DNA of 36,896 bases from Gemmatimonadota bacterium (GTDB lineage Bacteria; Gemmatimonadota; Gemmatimonadetes; Longimicrobiales; Gaopeijiaceae): the NCBI GenBank assembly GCA_003248075.1, contig QJYK01000126.1, positions 1 to 36,896 of the forward strand, written 5' to 3'. This document shows, piece by piece, positions 8,731 through 17,233 of the stretch; the stretch's first letter is position 1; each line of letters starts with the position of its first letter. The notes beneath the pieces were generated by a model that did no database searches, was not told where the DNA came from, and saw only the letters and a list, made by a program, of their open reading frames with translations. The position numbers and the translations under genes are program-made.

Positions 8731-9635
8731 TCGGGCGTCCTCGCGATCTCGGACAGCGCCGCCTCTCCTTCGCTCGAAAGGCTCCTCAGGAGCTCCGAGG
8801 CAGCGCCGGCCCGTCGCTCGCCGAAGCGCGCAGTCTCACCGAGAAGCGAAGCGCGTTCGAGGTGCCTCGCGGCCGCCCGGTCCATCTCTTCGGCCAACGC
8901 CCCGAGCACCTCGGGGGCCGACTGGCCCAGGAGGTGCTCGAGCACCCACCGTCGCTCGCCGACACGCAGCCCCAGTCCCCGCTCGCGGGCGATGCGTGTC
9001 AGCGCGCGACGGGTCAGGATGGTCCCCGTCCGCACCGGCGCCAACAGAGCCGACACGAATCCCGCTCCGCCCTCGACACGCGGGTCGGGAAGCGCAGGAG
9101 CCTCGGCGAGGTGGACCGGAAGCGCATCCGAGGGGCCGAGCGCCCGCGCCTCCTCGACCAACGCCTCGTATGTGACATGCGCCCATCCCGCATACCGACC
9201 GCCCCCCTCCGCGACGAGCGCGAGCAGCTCGAACGCCCACCCGAAGACGTGCTCGCGGAGCAGAGCCGCCGCAGCCGCCTCCACCAGCTCGGCCTCGGCG
9301 CCCGAGAGGCCCTCGCGCTCCGCCCACAGGCCCGCGTAGAGGCCGATCAAGGCCCCGAGGTGATCGGGCTCTCGAGGGGGCACGCGCCCCGCCGCCCTCC
9401 AGAACCCACCCACGCGCTCGCGCACCGGACCGCCCAGCATCCCGTCGGCCCCCATGTGCACCGACGCATAGGGATGCAGCTGAAAGAGGAAGGTGTCCGC
9501 GAAGTCGGCGCCCGTGGGCGGGCTCCCGAGGCCCAGCACACGCGCCAGTCCGGCGTGCTGGGGGCTCGGAGGCTCGAGGAAGGATGCGAGTGCCCGAAGC
9601 AGCTCGACGGGGGCCTCCCGGAGGCCGTTCGTCAC
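8727..9635 (-). CDS. TorD/DmsD-like molybdoenzyme maturation chaperone with C-terminal extension
   Basis: 302 residues from the GTG at 9635, one base after the TGA of the molybdoenzyme gene. No in-frame ATG lies close by, and the frame upstream is antisense-like and low in quality. The N-terminal ~200 residues are helical, with PPREPDHLGALIGLYAGL and LREHVFGWAF, which match the TorD-family pattern EPDH-x-x-x-E/L...FL-x-x-H-x-x-W. TorD/DmsD proteins bind the apo-molybdoenzyme and help insert the bis-MGD cofactor. The protein is about 100 residues longer than usual. The extra C-terminal part (about 200-302) is helical, with many Arg, Glu and Ala, and has no recognised domain. Because its partner lacks a Tat signal, its job is likely cofactor insertion rather than export proofreading. 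Confidence 0.75.
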   Translation of the reverse strand: MTNGLREAPVELLRALASFLEPPSPQHAGLARVLGLGSPPTGADFADTFLFQLHPYASVHMGADGMLGGPVRERVGGFWRAAGRVPPREPDHLGALIGLYAGLWAEREGLSGAEAELVEAAAAALLREHVFGWAFELLALVAEGGGRYAGWAHVTYEALVEEARALGPSDALPVHLAEAPALPDPRVEGGAGFVSALLAPVRTGTILTRRALTRIARERGLGLRVGERRWVLEHLLGQSAPEVLGALAEEMDRAAARHLERASLLGETARFGERRAGAASELLRSLSSEGEAALSEIARTPE

Positions 9636-9636
9636 G

Positions 9637-12567
9637 TCAACCCCGGTCCGGGTCCGAGGCGGGAGCGGTCGCCAGCGCGTAGGCTTCGCGCTCGGGGCGG
9701 ACGGGGCGAAGCATGAACCATGGTCGCCGCGTCCCGTCGGGCGAATGAGCCTCGGCCGACCGGGTCTTCTCGAGCCATTTCCGGTAGACCGCCTCCGAGC
9801 GCCTGGTGTCCACGAAGACGTCACCATGGCGGTCTCCGGCCTCGGCGGCTCGCACGCGCACGGCCTGGTGCCAACAGTGCATGCCGGAGACGGGATCCGG
9901 ATGCACCGCGTGCGTGAGGTTCTGATGGACGCCCAGGTCCGTCCACCAGACCCGCATCGTATCCGGATCGGAGGACGTGAACGGGCCGCCGCCCGTGCGC
10001 ACGGACAGCATCCAGTCGCGTCCGTCCCTGCCGAGGGCCACCGTGGACATCCCGATCCGCTGACCGTCGTGACCCTCGGGCTTCCACCGGCCCATGTGAT
10101 GGGAGCATGCAACGACGCCGGGACGGATCCCCTCGGTGATCCACGCCTTGACCACGAAGTGACCCAGCTCGGTCTCGACGCGGGCGAGGTTTCCCGTACG
10201 CGCGATCCCCAGACGCCGGGCGTCCACGGGGTGGATCCAGAGAGGGTTCGTGTGGGCGATCTCGTCGAGCCATTTGGCGTTCGCGCTGCGTGTGTGGATC
10301 TGGACCGGAAGCCGGAACGTGCTGATGAGCGGCATCTGGTCCCGGTCCAGGTGCTGCGGGTGGACGTGGCTGCGCACGTAGGTCGGAATGGCGAGCTCCT
10401 CCCATCCCCAGTCGCGCAGCGTGCGCGACCAGAACTCGAGCTTCCCCGACAGCGTGGGAAAGCCCCGAAGGACGCGCCCGTCCACGCGTACCCCGACTCG
10501 GCGTCGACCCTGTGCATCCGGGTCGAACCTGTTGCCGCCGGGGGCCTTGGGGCTCTCCGGGGCCGGAGCCCGCGTGTACACTCGGCCCGCCGTGTCCTCG
10601 GCCAGGTCCTCGAGCTCGACGTCGGGAACCGGTTGCGCGTAGACTTTGCCGACCTTGCGCGCCACCTCGAACGCCCCGTAGCGACGCATGTACTCGAGTG
10701 GTGTCAGGCCCTCCGCCGCCGCCGCCGCGGGGAGCCCGGGCACGGTGTTGTCGAAGATCCACCCGTAATACTCGTCCACCGTGATCTTCTCACCGGGCCG
10801 GGCCTTCGACTCGAAGAACTCGCGGACGCCCAGGCCGCCGTCGGGGTCGATGCGCCACGTGAGCTCGATCCAGAACTCGTTCTCCTCCCAGACCTCTCCG
10901 GGATTCACGTCCCGGGTATCCGACACAGTCTCGCCCAGTCGTTCGCGTGCGGCGCGCAGCACCGGCTGGCGGAATCCGATCCACTGTCCGTCGTACTGCT
11001 CGTACGACGTCAGGTCGTGACGCTCCGAGGAGTGTCCCATGGGAAGCACGTAGTCGGCGAAGAAAGCCGTTTCGCTCCAGGTCGGCGTCATGGCGACATG
11101 GAGCCCGATCTTCGATTCGTCCGTGAGCATCTCGATCCACGAGAAGCCGTCCGGGTTCGTCCACACCGGGTTGTAGACCCTGGTGAAGTAGACGTCGACG
11201 GGACCCTCGCGTTCGCGCATCAGGTGCGGCATCAGGAAGGACATCTCCATGAGCGCGAGCGGGTACTCGTTCGGCCAGAGCACGTCGTTCCACTTCCTCG
11301 GATGACGGTGCGGCAGCCGGATCGGGCGCGGGACGAACTTGTTCCACGAGTTGGGGAACGTACCGCCTTCCGTTGCGATCGCTCCCAGGAGCGCGTTGAG
11401 CAATAGCATGGTACGCGCAACCTGCCAGCCCCCCAGGTTTCCGGAGCCCGCGCTTCTCCAGTTGTGCGTCGCCAATCTCGTCCCGGCGGACGCGATGGCC
11501 TCTGCGACCTCGCGCAGGACCTCGGCGCCGACACCCGACTCCGCTGCCGCGAAGTCGAAGGTGTAGTCGGCGTAGTCGGACTCCAACGTGGACTCGAATT
11601 CCTCGAAGCTCGCATCGGGCCGGCCCTGCCCCTCGGCCATGTACTCCCGCCAGTTCCACCAGCGGTGCACGAAGTCCCGATCGTATCGCCTCTCGGCGAT
11701 CATCCAGCGCGCGACCGCGAGGAAGATCGCCGGCTCCGAGCCCGGATAGGGTGACAGCCAGTGATCGGCGTGCGTGGCCGTGTTGGACATGCGCGTGTCG
11801 AGCACGATGAGCTTGGCGCCGTTCTTCTTCCCCTCGATGATGCGCTGAGCGTGGGGGTTGAAGTAATGCCCGGTCTCCAGGTGGCTGCTCACCAGCACGA
11901 TCACCTTCGCGTTGGCGTAGTCCGGACTCGGTCGGTCCATCCCCATCCACCAGAAGTAACCCGCACGCGCCCCGCTCGAGCACACGTTGGTATGCGAGTT
12001 GTGCCCGTCCACACCCCAGGCCGCGAGCATGCGCGTCGTGAAGCCGTCTTCGCCCGGCCGGCCCACGTGGTACATGACCTGGTTGTGGCGGTCTTCCTGC
12101 ATCGCCTTGCGGATCCGTCCGGCGATGTCGTCCAGCGCCTCGTCCCAGCTCACGCGCTCCCACCGCCCCTCGCCGCGACCCGCTGCACGACGCAGCGGAT
12201 ACAGGATCCTGTCCGGATCGGTGATCTGGTTGATCGTCGCCGGGCCTTTGGCACAGTTGCGACCCCGCGATCCCGGATGCTCAGGGTTCCCCTCGAACTT
12301 GCGGACCTGGAGCGTGTCTCGGTCGACGTAGGCCAGCAGGCCACACGCGGACTCGCAATTGAAGCACGTGGTGGGCACGAGCGTGTAACGCTTCTCCACG
12401 CGCTGTGGCCAGGACCTCGAGTCGAGCTCCACCCAGTCGTGCCAGCGCTCCTTCGGGGGGAACGCGGCCAGGTGAACCCGGCTCGCTCCGGGGTAGAAGG
12501 TCTCGCCTCGCGCTTCCGCTTCGGAGCGGGCGGCGGAGACGCGGCGGTTGAGCTCGTTGAGGTCCAT
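9637..12567 (-). CDS. Molybdopterin oxidoreductase catalytic subunit, DMSO-reductase family (SoeA/PsrA/PhsA-like)
   Basis: 976 residues from the ATG at 12567, 8 bp after the stop of the membrane subunit. A 4Fe-4S site is formed by Cys68, Cys71, Cys75 and Cys105 (CFNCESAC ... RNCAKG), with Lys107 in the position that links cluster and pterin. Cys196 in NVCSSGAR is the likely Mo ligand. Molybdopterin-binding and C-terminal dinucleotide-binding regions follow in the usual order; a variable insert lies around 660-720. There is no Tat or other signal peptide, so the enzyme should face the cytoplasm, as known for sulfite dehydrogenase SoeABC. Substrate is inferred only: sulfite, thiosulfate/polysulfide or another oxyanion are all possible. 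The downstream TorD-like chaperone and SulP transporter are cotranscribed. Confidence 0.85.
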   Translation of the reverse strand: MDLNELNRRVSAARSEAEARGETFYPGASRVHLAAFPPKERWHDWVELDSRSWPQRVEKRYTLVPTTCFNCESACGLLAYVDRDTLQVRKFEGNPEHPGSRGRNCAKGPATINQITDPDRILYPLRRAAGRGEGRWERVSWDEALDDIAGRIRKAMQEDRHNQVMYHVGRPGEDGFTTRMLAAWGVDGHNSHTNVCSSGARAGYFWWMGMDRPSPDYANAKVIVLVSSHLETGHYFNPHAQRIIEGKKNGAKLIVLDTRMSNTATHADHWLSPYPGSEPAIFLAVARWMIAERRYDRDFVHRWWNWREYMAEGQGRPDASFEEFESTLESDYADYTFDFAAAESGVGAEVLREVAEAIASAGTRLATHNWRSAGSGNLGGWQVARTMLLLNALLGAIATEGGTFPNSWNKFVPRPIRLPHRHPRKWNDVLWPNEYPLALMEMSFLMPHLMREREGPVDVYFTRVYNPVWTNPDGFSWIEMLTDESKIGLHVAMTPTWSETAFFADYVLPMGHSSERHDLTSYEQYDGQWIGFRQPVLRAARERLGETVSDTRDVNPGEVWEENEFWIELTWRIDPDGGLGVREFFESKARPGEKITVDEYYGWIFDNTVPGLPAAAAAEGLTPLEYMRRYGAFEVARKVGKVYAQPVPDVELEDLAEDTAGRVYTRAPAPESPKAPGGNRFDPDAQGRRRVGVRVDGRVLRGFPTLSGKLEFWSRTLRDWGWEELAIPTYVRSHVHPQHLDRDQMPLISTFRLPVQIHTRSANAKWLDEIAHTNPLWIHPVDARRLGIARTGNLARVETELGHFVVKAWITEGIRPGVVACSHHMGRWKPEGHDGQRIGMSTVALGRDGRDWMLSVRTGGGPFTSSDPDTMRVWWTDLGVHQNLTHAVHPDPVSGMHCWHQAVRVRAAEAGDRHGDVFVDTRRSEAVYRKWLEKTRSAEAHSPDGTRRPWFMLRPVRPEREAYALATAPASDPDRG

Positions 12568-12575
12568 GGTGCGTT

Positions 12576-14108
12576 TCACGCGAGAGGCACGGACTGGCCG
12601 GCCTGAACGTAGGCGTGCTCGAAGAGAAGAAGGGCTGCGAGGCCCGCGACGGCGGCGATCGACGGCAGGGTCGTGGCCGTCGCGACAGCGACGATACCGA
12701 GGCCCACCCCGGTCCAATAGAAGGCCGCGAGACGGCCACGGAGGAGGTGGTGTGCCGCCACCTGCGCGTGCTCCGTGGGGTGACGTCCCGCAGCCTCTCC
12801 CAGAGCGAGGGCGAGGTGCAGGACCAGGGAGATCTCGAAGAACGCCACTGTGGGCTCGACGACGCGTGGGTCGGTGGTCGTGAGCAGCGTGACCGCCCCG
12901 CCTGCCAGGAAGGCTTGCACCGCCAGGTGCGGCGGGAGCAGCGGGCTCTGCCACAGGTCGCGCGCCCGCGCCTGGGCGAACAGGTAGGCGGTGTACACGG
13001 CGGTCATGAGCCCGAGGGGACCGCCGAGCCACGCCAGCCGGGGCGTGAGGTCGGCCCGCCCCGCCATCGTCAGAGCCAGGTGTCCCGCGAGCACGGCTCC
13101 GTACGCGGTCAGGATGAAGCCACCCCGCACCAGCCAGCTCTTCCACTGCGGCTTGAGCAGCACCATCCAGAAGCGCTCCGGGTGCTCCAGATCCCAGACC
13201 AGTACCAGCCCGGTCGCCACGAGAGCGACGAGCGCCGTCAACGCCGAAGTCCAACCCCACAGCCGCGTGGTCCACGGCAGCAGGCCGGAGATCGCGAGCA
13301 GAAGCGGCATCAGGTACGCGCCGGCAGCGACCGATTTCGTGAAGGTGTACAGCCCCACCCGCCAATCCCACGGGCACCTGTGGACGACATCGTAGCTGAC
13401 CACCGCGGCGGCCGAGCTGTTCCATGGACCGGGGTGGCCCGACGGGACCTGGTGGGTGACCGAGCCCTGCTCGCTCCACATGAACAGTCCCCCGTCCGGG
13501 CGGCGCGCGGCCAGGGGGTCGAGCGTGACCTGATCCGCACCCTTGTAGAAGAGCTTCGGACGCGTCCCTTTTTCGGGTCGCCGGACCGCGACCGCATCTC
13601 GATGGATGATCCGGCTCACCGCGGACAGCGGATCGTTCATGTCCCCCACCAGGAGTGCCTGGGTCGGGCAAACGACCACGCAGGCCGGCTCCAGGCCCAC
13701 CTCCAGCCGGTGCGCGCAGAAGTTGCATTTTTCCGCGCAGTGGTCCTCGGGATTGATGAAGATCGCATCGTAGGGGCACGCCGCGATGCAGGCCTTGCAG
13801 CCGATGCAGATTGACTTGTCGAAGTCGACGATTCCGTCGGGCCGTCGGTGCATGGCCGCGGTGGGACACGCTGCCACGCACGGTGCGTCCTCACATTGGT
13901 TGCAGCGGGTGACCTGGAACGACCGGCGGGCCTGGGGGAAGGTCCCGGTGTCCACATATTTGACGAACGTGCGCGTGACCGAGAGCGGCACCTCGTTCTC
14001 GGACTTGCAGGCGGTCGTGCACGCGTGGCATCCGATGCAGCGCGTGTGGTCTACGACCTTGGCCCACTTGGGCGTCGCGAGCGTAGAGGTTGTCGGGATC
14101 GTGGGCAT
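12576..14108 (-). CDS. Fused four-cluster ferredoxin and NrfD/PsrC-type membrane quinone subunit
   Basis: 510 residues combining two proteins that are usually separate. Residues 1-200 are a DmsB/PsrB/SoeB-type ferredoxin with four cysteine groups: 24/27/30/34, 69/72/77/81, 101/104/107/111 and 128/131/143/147. After a linker, residues from about 245 hold eight hydrophobic helices typical of NrfD/PsrC anchors, which exchange electrons with the quinone pool. There is no Tat signal, so the ferredoxin half faces the cytoplasm, matching the signal-less catalytic subunit downstream. It is the first gene of a five-gene operon; the next gene starts after 8 bp. The fusion is continuous in frame with no sign of a sequencing join. 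No clear Shine-Dalgarno precedes the ATG. Confidence 0.88.
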   Translation of the reverse strand: MPTIPTTSTLATPKWAKVVDHTRCIGCHACTTACKSENEVPLSVTRTFVKYVDTGTFPQARRSFQVTRCNQCEDAPCVAACPTAAMHRRPDGIVDFDKSICIGCKACIAACPYDAIFINPEDHCAEKCNFCAHRLEVGLEPACVVVCPTQALLVGDMNDPLSAVSRIIHRDAVAVRRPEKGTRPKLFYKGADQVTLDPLAARRPDGGLFMWSEQGSVTHQVPSGHPGPWNSSAAAVVSYDVVHRCPWDWRVGLYTFTKSVAAGAYLMPLLLAISGLLPWTTRLWGWTSALTALVALVATGLVLVWDLEHPERFWMVLLKPQWKSWLVRGGFILTAYGAVLAGHLALTMAGRADLTPRLAWLGGPLGLMTAVYTAYLFAQARARDLWQSPLLPPHLAVQAFLAGGAVTLLTTTDPRVVEPTVAFFEISLVLHLALALGEAAGRHPTEHAQVAAHHLLRGRLAAFYWTGVGLGIVAVATATTLPSIAAVAGLAALLLFEHAYVQAGQSVPLA

Positions 14109-14224
14109 CGCGGTGGTTCGGGGCGAGTCGGGAGGACGTCGGAAGCCAACCTATCTCGCCGGACGCCGAACTTCCACCACACGGCCGGGCGTGTCGAAAC
14201 AGCGCCGGGCACGGTCGCGCCGCC

Positions 14225-16804
14225 CTATTCCTCCCGCAGGGACCGGACCGGGTCGAGACGCGCCGCGCGCACGGCCGGTGACGTCAGCGCGACGAGAGCG
14301 ACCGCCAGGAGCACGAGCGGTGCCGATCCCAGCGCCGCGAGGTCGGCGGCCTGCACCCCGAACAGGAGACCCTCCAGAACGCCTCCCCCCACGTACGAAC
14401 CGGCCGCCCCCAGCACCAGGCCCAGAACGACCGGGCCGAGGCCCTCGCGAATCGTGCGCGCGGCGACCGACGGGCCGTCGGCGCCCAACGCCAGTCGGAT
14501 ACCGATCTCTCGTCGGCGCTCGCCGACGGCCTGAGCCGCCACCCCGTAGATCCCCACCCCACCCAGCGTCAGTCCCACAAGGCCGAACAGGGACAGCAAC
14601 GTGGCGACGAGGCGGGCGCGCGCCGTCGTCTTCGCGACCACGTCCGACATCAACGTGGGACCGGTCATCGACACGGACGGGTCCACCGACGAGACGGCGC
14701 TCCGGACGGCCTCGAGGACCCCGGAGGGATCGCCCCCCACCCTCGTGACCAGGTACAGTCGCCGCCACGGCACATGCACGAAGGGGACGTACATCTCGGC
14801 GTGCGCAGCTTGTCGCAGGTCGCTCTGCCGGACGTCGGCAACGACGCCGACCACCTCCGCTGGCGTCGCGTCCTCTCCCAGGTAGACCGTGCGACCCAGG
14901 AGCTCGGCTCCGGCTTCGGCAGCCACCCGTTCGTTGACCAGCACACGGACCGGGGCACCGGGCACGAAGTCCTCCTCGTTCAGGGAGCGCCCGCGCACGA
15001 GGCGCACCCGCATCGCCTCGAAGTACCCCTGTCGGACCACCCGCATGGCGGTGTAATGATCGGCGTCCACGCCCTCGGGCGCCGCGGTCCGGTACGTCGA
15101 CCACCACCCACCCGGCGTCATGGGAAGGAACTGGATCGCGCCCACGTCGGTCACGCCGGGCAAGCGTGCCAGCTCCGAGGTGATTCGTCCGTAGTACGTC
15201 TCCAACTCCGGACCCGACGGGTAACGATCCGCCGGCGGCGACAGGCGCACAGTCACCACTCCATCGGGGTCGAAGCCCGGATCTACGGCAGCCAGCGAAG
15301 CGACGGTCCGGACCATGAGCCCGGCTCCGGCCAGCAAGAGCACAGCCAGGGCGGCCTCGGCCACGACCAGAGCGCTACGTACCCGTACGTGCCCGCGGCC
15401 AGCGCTCGAGCCGCGGCCGCTCGACAGGGTCCGGCCGAGCCCCGAACCCGTTGCGCTCAGAACGGGCGCCAGACCCGTCATGAAGGCCACGAGGACGACG
15501 GTGGCGGCGGCGAAGCCGGCTACGCCCGGCGTCATCCCCACCTGCCCCACCCTGGGAAGGTCGGGCGGGAGCCGTTCCACCAACCAAGGGAGCGCGGATG
15601 CGGTCAAGGCGGTGCCCAGCACGCCGCCCGCGATGGCCAGCAGGAGCACCTCCACCACGATCTGACGCCCCACCCGGGCGCGGCTGCCGCCCAACACGGA
15701 CCGCACCGCGAACTCGCGGGCCCGCGAGCGCCCGTGGGCGAGAAGAAGGTTCGCGACGTTGGCGCAGGCCAGCAGGATCAGGAAGGCGACCCCCGCCCCG
15801 AGCACGCGCAGGATCCGGTCCGCATCACCGAGCAGCCAGGCGCGAATCGGGATCATGCGCATGCTCGCCCGATCCAGATCGCTCACCTCGCCTCCACCTT
15901 CGATCCAGATGTCGCCGAGCACCCGCCGCATCTCGTCCTGGGCCTGCTCGAGGGTGACTCCGTCCCGAAGGCGGCCGTCGACCACCATCCCACGGCCCAT
16001 CATTGCCTCGGGGTCTGGCGGCATCGGGCTCCAGGCCTCCCAGTCGTGCTCGAGCGGAACGTAGTCGGCGCCCATGACGCCGACCACGGTCGTCGCGCGA
16101 CCCGAGACCTGAACGGTGCGTCCCACGACCCCGGGATCGGCGCCGAATCGGCGGACCCAGAGACCATGCGCGAGCACGACGACGTCACGGGCATCCGCAT
16201 CCTCATCGCGGAACCCCCGCCCATGGAGCGGCCGAGCGCCCAGCATGTCGAAGTGGTTCCAGGAGACCGAGGCACCCCGGACCTCCTCGGGTTGGTCGCC
16301 GTCGGAAAAGAGGAAGAGCTCCCTCGACCATGCCGCGGTGCTCTGCAGTGTGGTCATCCGCTCCGCGAAGGCCCGGGCCTCCAGGGCGTCGACGAAGAAG
16401 AGCTCGTCGGGAATCGGGCGCACGAGGCGGTCCGCCGACGTGTAGGGGAGCGGCGCCAGCAGAACCGTGCGCACGACGCTGAAGACGCCGGTCCCCAGGG
16501 CGAGGACCAGCCCGAGCGTCCCCGTGATCGCCAGGGTGAACGCGGGTCGCCTGCCCATGACCCGCAGCGCGTGGCGGACCTCCGTACCGAGCCCCGGGCC
16601 GAACGCGTGGAGGCGGACGAGGTTGGGGACGGACAGGAGGACCTGCCTCCAATACCAGACGTCGGCGCCGAGCGGGCCGCGCTGCGGGCGGATGTAGCGT
16701 TGGTACTCCTCGTCCAGATCTCCGACGACCGCAGCGGCGTCTCCCGGCGGGAGCAGCCATTGAAGCAGCAGGCGGGCGATTCTGGGAGGGGCGGGCGTCC
16801 TCAT
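14225..16804 (-). CDS. ADOP-family ABC transporter permease (MacB/FtsX type, orphan)
   Basis: 859 residues from the ATG at 16804, which overlaps the PadR stop by 4 bp. The N-terminal ~70 residues carry the ADOP signature (VVGDLDEEYQR, WYWRQVLLSVP) that precedes the permease. Then come a transmembrane helix, a MacB periplasmic core domain, an FtsX three-helix block (FLILLACANVANLLL), a second periplasmic domain and a final FtsX block (SLFGLVGLTLGGVGIYGVAAQ). This duplicated layout defines the 'acidobacterial duplicated orphan permeases', known from Acidobacteriota and Gemmatimonadota. No ATPase gene is nearby, as usual for these. Role unknown; MacB relatives drive efflux or mechanotransmission. 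Regulation is presumably by the adjacent PadR protein. Confidence 0.9.
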   Translation of the reverse strand: MRTPAPPRIARLLLQWLLPPGDAAAVVGDLDEEYQRYIRPQRGPLGADVWYWRQVLLSVPNLVRLHAFGPGLGTEVRHALRVMGRRPAFTLAITGTLGLVLALGTGVFSVVRTVLLAPLPYTSADRLVRPIPDELFFVDALEARAFAERMTTLQSTAAWSRELFLFSDGDQPEEVRGASVSWNHFDMLGARPLHGRGFRDEDADARDVVVLAHGLWVRRFGADPGVVGRTVQVSGRATTVVGVMGADYVPLEHDWEAWSPMPPDPEAMMGRGMVVDGRLRDGVTLEQAQDEMRRVLGDIWIEGGGEVSDLDRASMRMIPIRAWLLGDADRILRVLGAGVAFLILLACANVANLLLAHGRSRAREFAVRSVLGGSRARVGRQIVVEVLLLAIAGGVLGTALTASALPWLVERLPPDLPRVGQVGMTPGVAGFAAATVVLVAFMTGLAPVLSATGSGLGRTLSSGRGSSAGRGHVRVRSALVVAEAALAVLLLAGAGLMVRTVASLAAVDPGFDPDGVVTVRLSPPADRYPSGPELETYYGRITSELARLPGVTDVGAIQFLPMTPGGWWSTYRTAAPEGVDADHYTAMRVVRQGYFEAMRVRLVRGRSLNEEDFVPGAPVRVLVNERVAAEAGAELLGRTVYLGEDATPAEVVGVVADVRQSDLRQAAHAEMYVPFVHVPWRRLYLVTRVGGDPSGVLEAVRSAVSSVDPSVSMTGPTLMSDVVAKTTARARLVATLLSLFGLVGLTLGGVGIYGVAAQAVGERRREIGIRLALGADGPSVAARTIREGLGPVVLGLVLGAAGSYVGGGVLEGLLFGVQAADLAALGSAPLVLLAVALVALTSPAVRAARLDPVRSLREE

Positions 16805-17151
16805 CGTGACCCCTCCACCCTTCCGCCCAGGTCGGCGAGGTCGACCCCCTCCCAGAGGCCGGCGCGGGTCTCGCGGGCGGTTGCGAGCGCGTCCACGCCC
16901 GCGCGTTCGATGCGGAAGATCCTCCGCGCCCTGCCACCACGACCGGCGTCGCCATCCGTGAGGTGCGACGACAGCAGCCCCTTGGCCTCGAGACGGTCGA
17001 GTGTGGCATAGACCGCGCCGATCGTCACCTCGCGTCCTGTCCGCGCCTCGATCTCCCGACGGACGGTCATGCCGTACCCTTCGCCCCCGGCCCGGGCCAC
17101 CGCAAGCAGGACCAGCTCTTCGAACGAGCCCAGAAGTCCATCCCTTCCCAT
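16801..17151 (-). CDS. PadR-family transcriptional regulator
   Basis: 116 residues. A winged helix-turn-helix with the PadR pattern is clear: GSFEELVLLAVAR...GYGMTVRREIEARTG...TIGAVYATLDRLEAKGLLSS, followed by the wing and a short C-terminal helix for dimerisation. PadR proteins are usually repressors of the gene next to them. Here the stop overlaps the ADOP permease start (ATGA), so the two are translationally coupled. A good ribosome site (AGGTGG, 17154-17159) lies just before the ATG, and a double palindrome directly beyond it is the likely operator, implying autoregulation of the pair. Confidence 0.92.
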   Translation of the reverse strand: MGRDGLLGSFEELVLLAVARAGGEGYGMTVRREIEARTGREVTIGAVYATLDRLEAKGLLSSHLTDGDAGRGGRARRIFRIERAGVDALATARETRAGLWEGVDLADLGGRVEGSR

Positions 17152-17159
17152 CGGCCACC

Positions 17160-17194
17160 TTCTACATTGTAGAAATGATTTCTACAATGTAGAA
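17160..17194 (-). promoter_or_regulatory. Double palindromic operator upstream of padR-ADOP
   Basis: Two 15-bp palindromes, TTCTACATTGTAGAA (17160-17174) and TTCTACAATGTAGAA (17180-17194), are separated by ATGAT and spaced 20 bp centre to centre, about two helical turns. Each is symmetric apart from its central base, and the two are reverse complements of each other, so the whole 35 bp is also symmetric. It abuts the PadR ribosome site, so a bound protein would block transcription or initiation. The block is strikingly AT-rich against its surroundings. The inferred ligand is the adjacent PadR dimer; the core CTACANTGTAG also resembles BlaI/CopY-type operators. Confidence 0.75.
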
Positions 17195-17233
17195 ACTAGT
17201 GCCTACCACGGAAAGGGGTCGTGGGGGTCGCCC

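Noticed and set aside
14774-17011. 745-residue plus-strand frame
   Set aside because: Antisense to the ADOP permease and PadR genes; product rich in His, Gln and Arg without any domain.
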